A stretch of DNA of 13,761 nt from CAYOVG01 sp964407285 (lineage in GTDB: Bacteria; Desulfobacterota; Syntrophobacteria; Syntrophobacterales; Syntrophobacteraceae), in contig CAYOVG010000179.1 in assembly GCA_964407285.1 (NCBI GenBank), positions 1 through 13,761 on the forward strand, in the 5' to 3' direction. Under the pieces are notes generated by a model. That model was given only the letters and a program-made list of their open reading frames with translations. It ran no database searches and was not told the DNA's origin. Positions 12,910 to 13,761 of the stretch are shown here, in pieces. Made by a program: the position numbers and the translations under genes. Numbering within the stretch: the stretch's first letter is position 1; the number at the start of each line of letters is the position of its first letter.

Positions 12910-13761
12910 ATGATTCGACTCGAGGATCTTCAACTCAATGCCGCCATACGCGGCATCCTTCCCGACTGCATCGTTACTGTCGTCAGCGTGCAACGGCATG
13001 GCGCCGAGGCACTCGAACTCACCTATAAAACTCCCGCCGGCAAGGTGGCGAACATGCTACTCTTTCGAGACGACGAGATACGTCTCGATCTCGTGGAGCA
13101 GGGCCGGCCGTGGAGCTTCGACGGCGACGGCTCTCTGTTCCGCCTTGTTTCCGAAGCGCACCGCATACGCCTTGCACACCTCTTCGACCCGGTGCTTGCG
13201 GTCCACACGTCGCTCGTCGACCCGCTGCCCCACCAGATCACCGCCGTATACGAGGCGATGTTGCCCCGGCAGCCGCTACGCTTCCTGCTCGCCGACGATC
13301 CCGGAGCCGGAAAGACCATCATGGCCGGGCTGCTCATCAAGGAACTGATCGCTCGTGGAGATCTGCGGCGCTGTCTCATCGTCTGCCCCGGCAGCCTGGC
13401 CGAGCAGTGGCAGGACGAACTCTATCGCCGATTCCATTTGCCGTTCAAGATCCTCACCAACGAGAAACTCGAATCCGCCCGCACCGGCAACTGGTTTTTC
13501 GAGACCAACCTGGTAATCGCCCGCCTGGACAAGCTCTCGCGCAACGAGGACGTGCGGCGCAAACTCCAGGCGCCGGACTGCGGTTGGGACCTGGTCGTCT
13601 GCGACGAGGCGCACAAAATGTCGGCCACCATCTTCGGCGCCGAGATGAAGTACACCAAACGCTACCGGCTCGGACAGCTTCTCTCCACCCTCACCCGTCA
13701 TTTCCTGCTGATGACGGCAACGCCGCACAACGGCAAGGAGGCCGACTTCCAGCTCTTCATG
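12910..13761 (+). CDS. SNF2/DEAH-type helicase, defence-island type (C-terminus off the right edge)
   Basis: The first 284 residues of a large superfamily 2 helicase; the frame is open at the window end. A family-specific N-terminal region (1-100) precedes a Q-like segment VDPLPHQITAVYEAML (103-118), motif I DDPGAGKTIMAG (129-140), motif Ia LIVCPGSLAEQW (156-167), motif II CDEAHKMS (231-238) and motif III LMTATPHNG (267-275). DDPGAGKT in place of DEMGLGKT marks a SNF2-related group of about 1,000-residue helicases, often carrying DUF3883, that I recall from antiphage islands beside DUF1156 methylases and DUF499 ATPases and from DISARM (DrmD). It probably translocates on duplex DNA. The ATG at 12910 has a modest GAGGG upstream. 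The exact system cannot be named without the following genes. Confidence 0.9.
   Translation, partial: MIRLEDLQLNAAIRGILPDCIVTVVSVQRHGAEALELTYKTPAGKVANMLLFRDDEIRLDLVEQGRPWSFDGDGSLFRLVSEAHRIRLAHLFDPVLAVHTSLVDPLPHQITAVYEAMLPRQPLRFLLADDPGAGKTIMAGLLIKELIARGDLRRCLIVCPGSLAEQWQDELYRRFHLPFKILTNEKLESARTGNWFFETNLVIARLDKLSRNEDVRRKLQAPDCGWDLVVCDEAHKMSATIFGAEMKYTKRYRLGQLLSTLTRHFLLMTATPHNGKEADFQLFM

Overview
The window is GC-rich bacterial DNA with dense accessory and signalling content. Large soluble and membrane-bound sensor kinases, a Cu/Zn superoxide dismutase, REP-type palindromes and Gly/Ser-rich in-frame insertions would fit a Gram-negative soil or sediment bacterium. A Desulfobacterota (Syntrophobacter-like) host is my guess only. 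No 16S rRNA, tRNA or single-copy marker gene is present to confirm it.

Layout. 1-2519 (minus): a large Cache-HAMP-PAS-GAF-PAS sensor protein whose C-terminus lies off the left edge. 2520-3196: gene-free, with a short heptamer repeat and a REP doublet (REPIN-like). 3197-4279 (minus): a stand-alone AAA+ ATPase with an N-terminal helical region resembling DUF4032 proteins. 4280-4959: gene-free, with several palindromes and a 9-bp tandem repeat. 4960-5520 (minus): Cu/Zn superoxide dismutase with an N-terminal membrane segment. 5521-5969: divergent control region. 5970-7859 (plus): soluble PAS-PAS histidine kinase whose first PAS is FixL-like and keeps the proximal haem histidine. Its ATPase domain is split by a low-complexity insertion. 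7896-8786 (plus): a Rossmann, methyltransferase-like protein apparently coupled to that kinase. 8894-10633 (minus): a Cache-HAMP-HisKA_3 kinase of the NarX/LiaS type. 10634-11112: AT-rich control region. 11113-12419 (minus): the two-gene TIGR02588/TIGR02587 membrane unit with a 4-bp overlap. 12420-12909: divergent spacer with a hairpin. 12910-13761 (plus): N-terminal part of a SNF2/DEAH-type helicase of the sort found in antiphage islands, cut by the right edge.

How the genes relate. Three sensor proteins occur within 11 kb and none has a response regulator beside it in the window, so these are orphan kinases. The FixL-like kinase and SodC are divergent around a shared control region and both relate to oxygen, which makes a common oxygen or redox theme plausible but unproven. 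The helicase at the right edge probably opens a defence island beyond the window.

The most unusual feature is the recurrence of low-complexity in-frame insertions inside otherwise conserved domains: a GAF, a HATPase, a Rossmann protein and a membrane protein. The one in the HATPase domain carries two long DNA palindromes.
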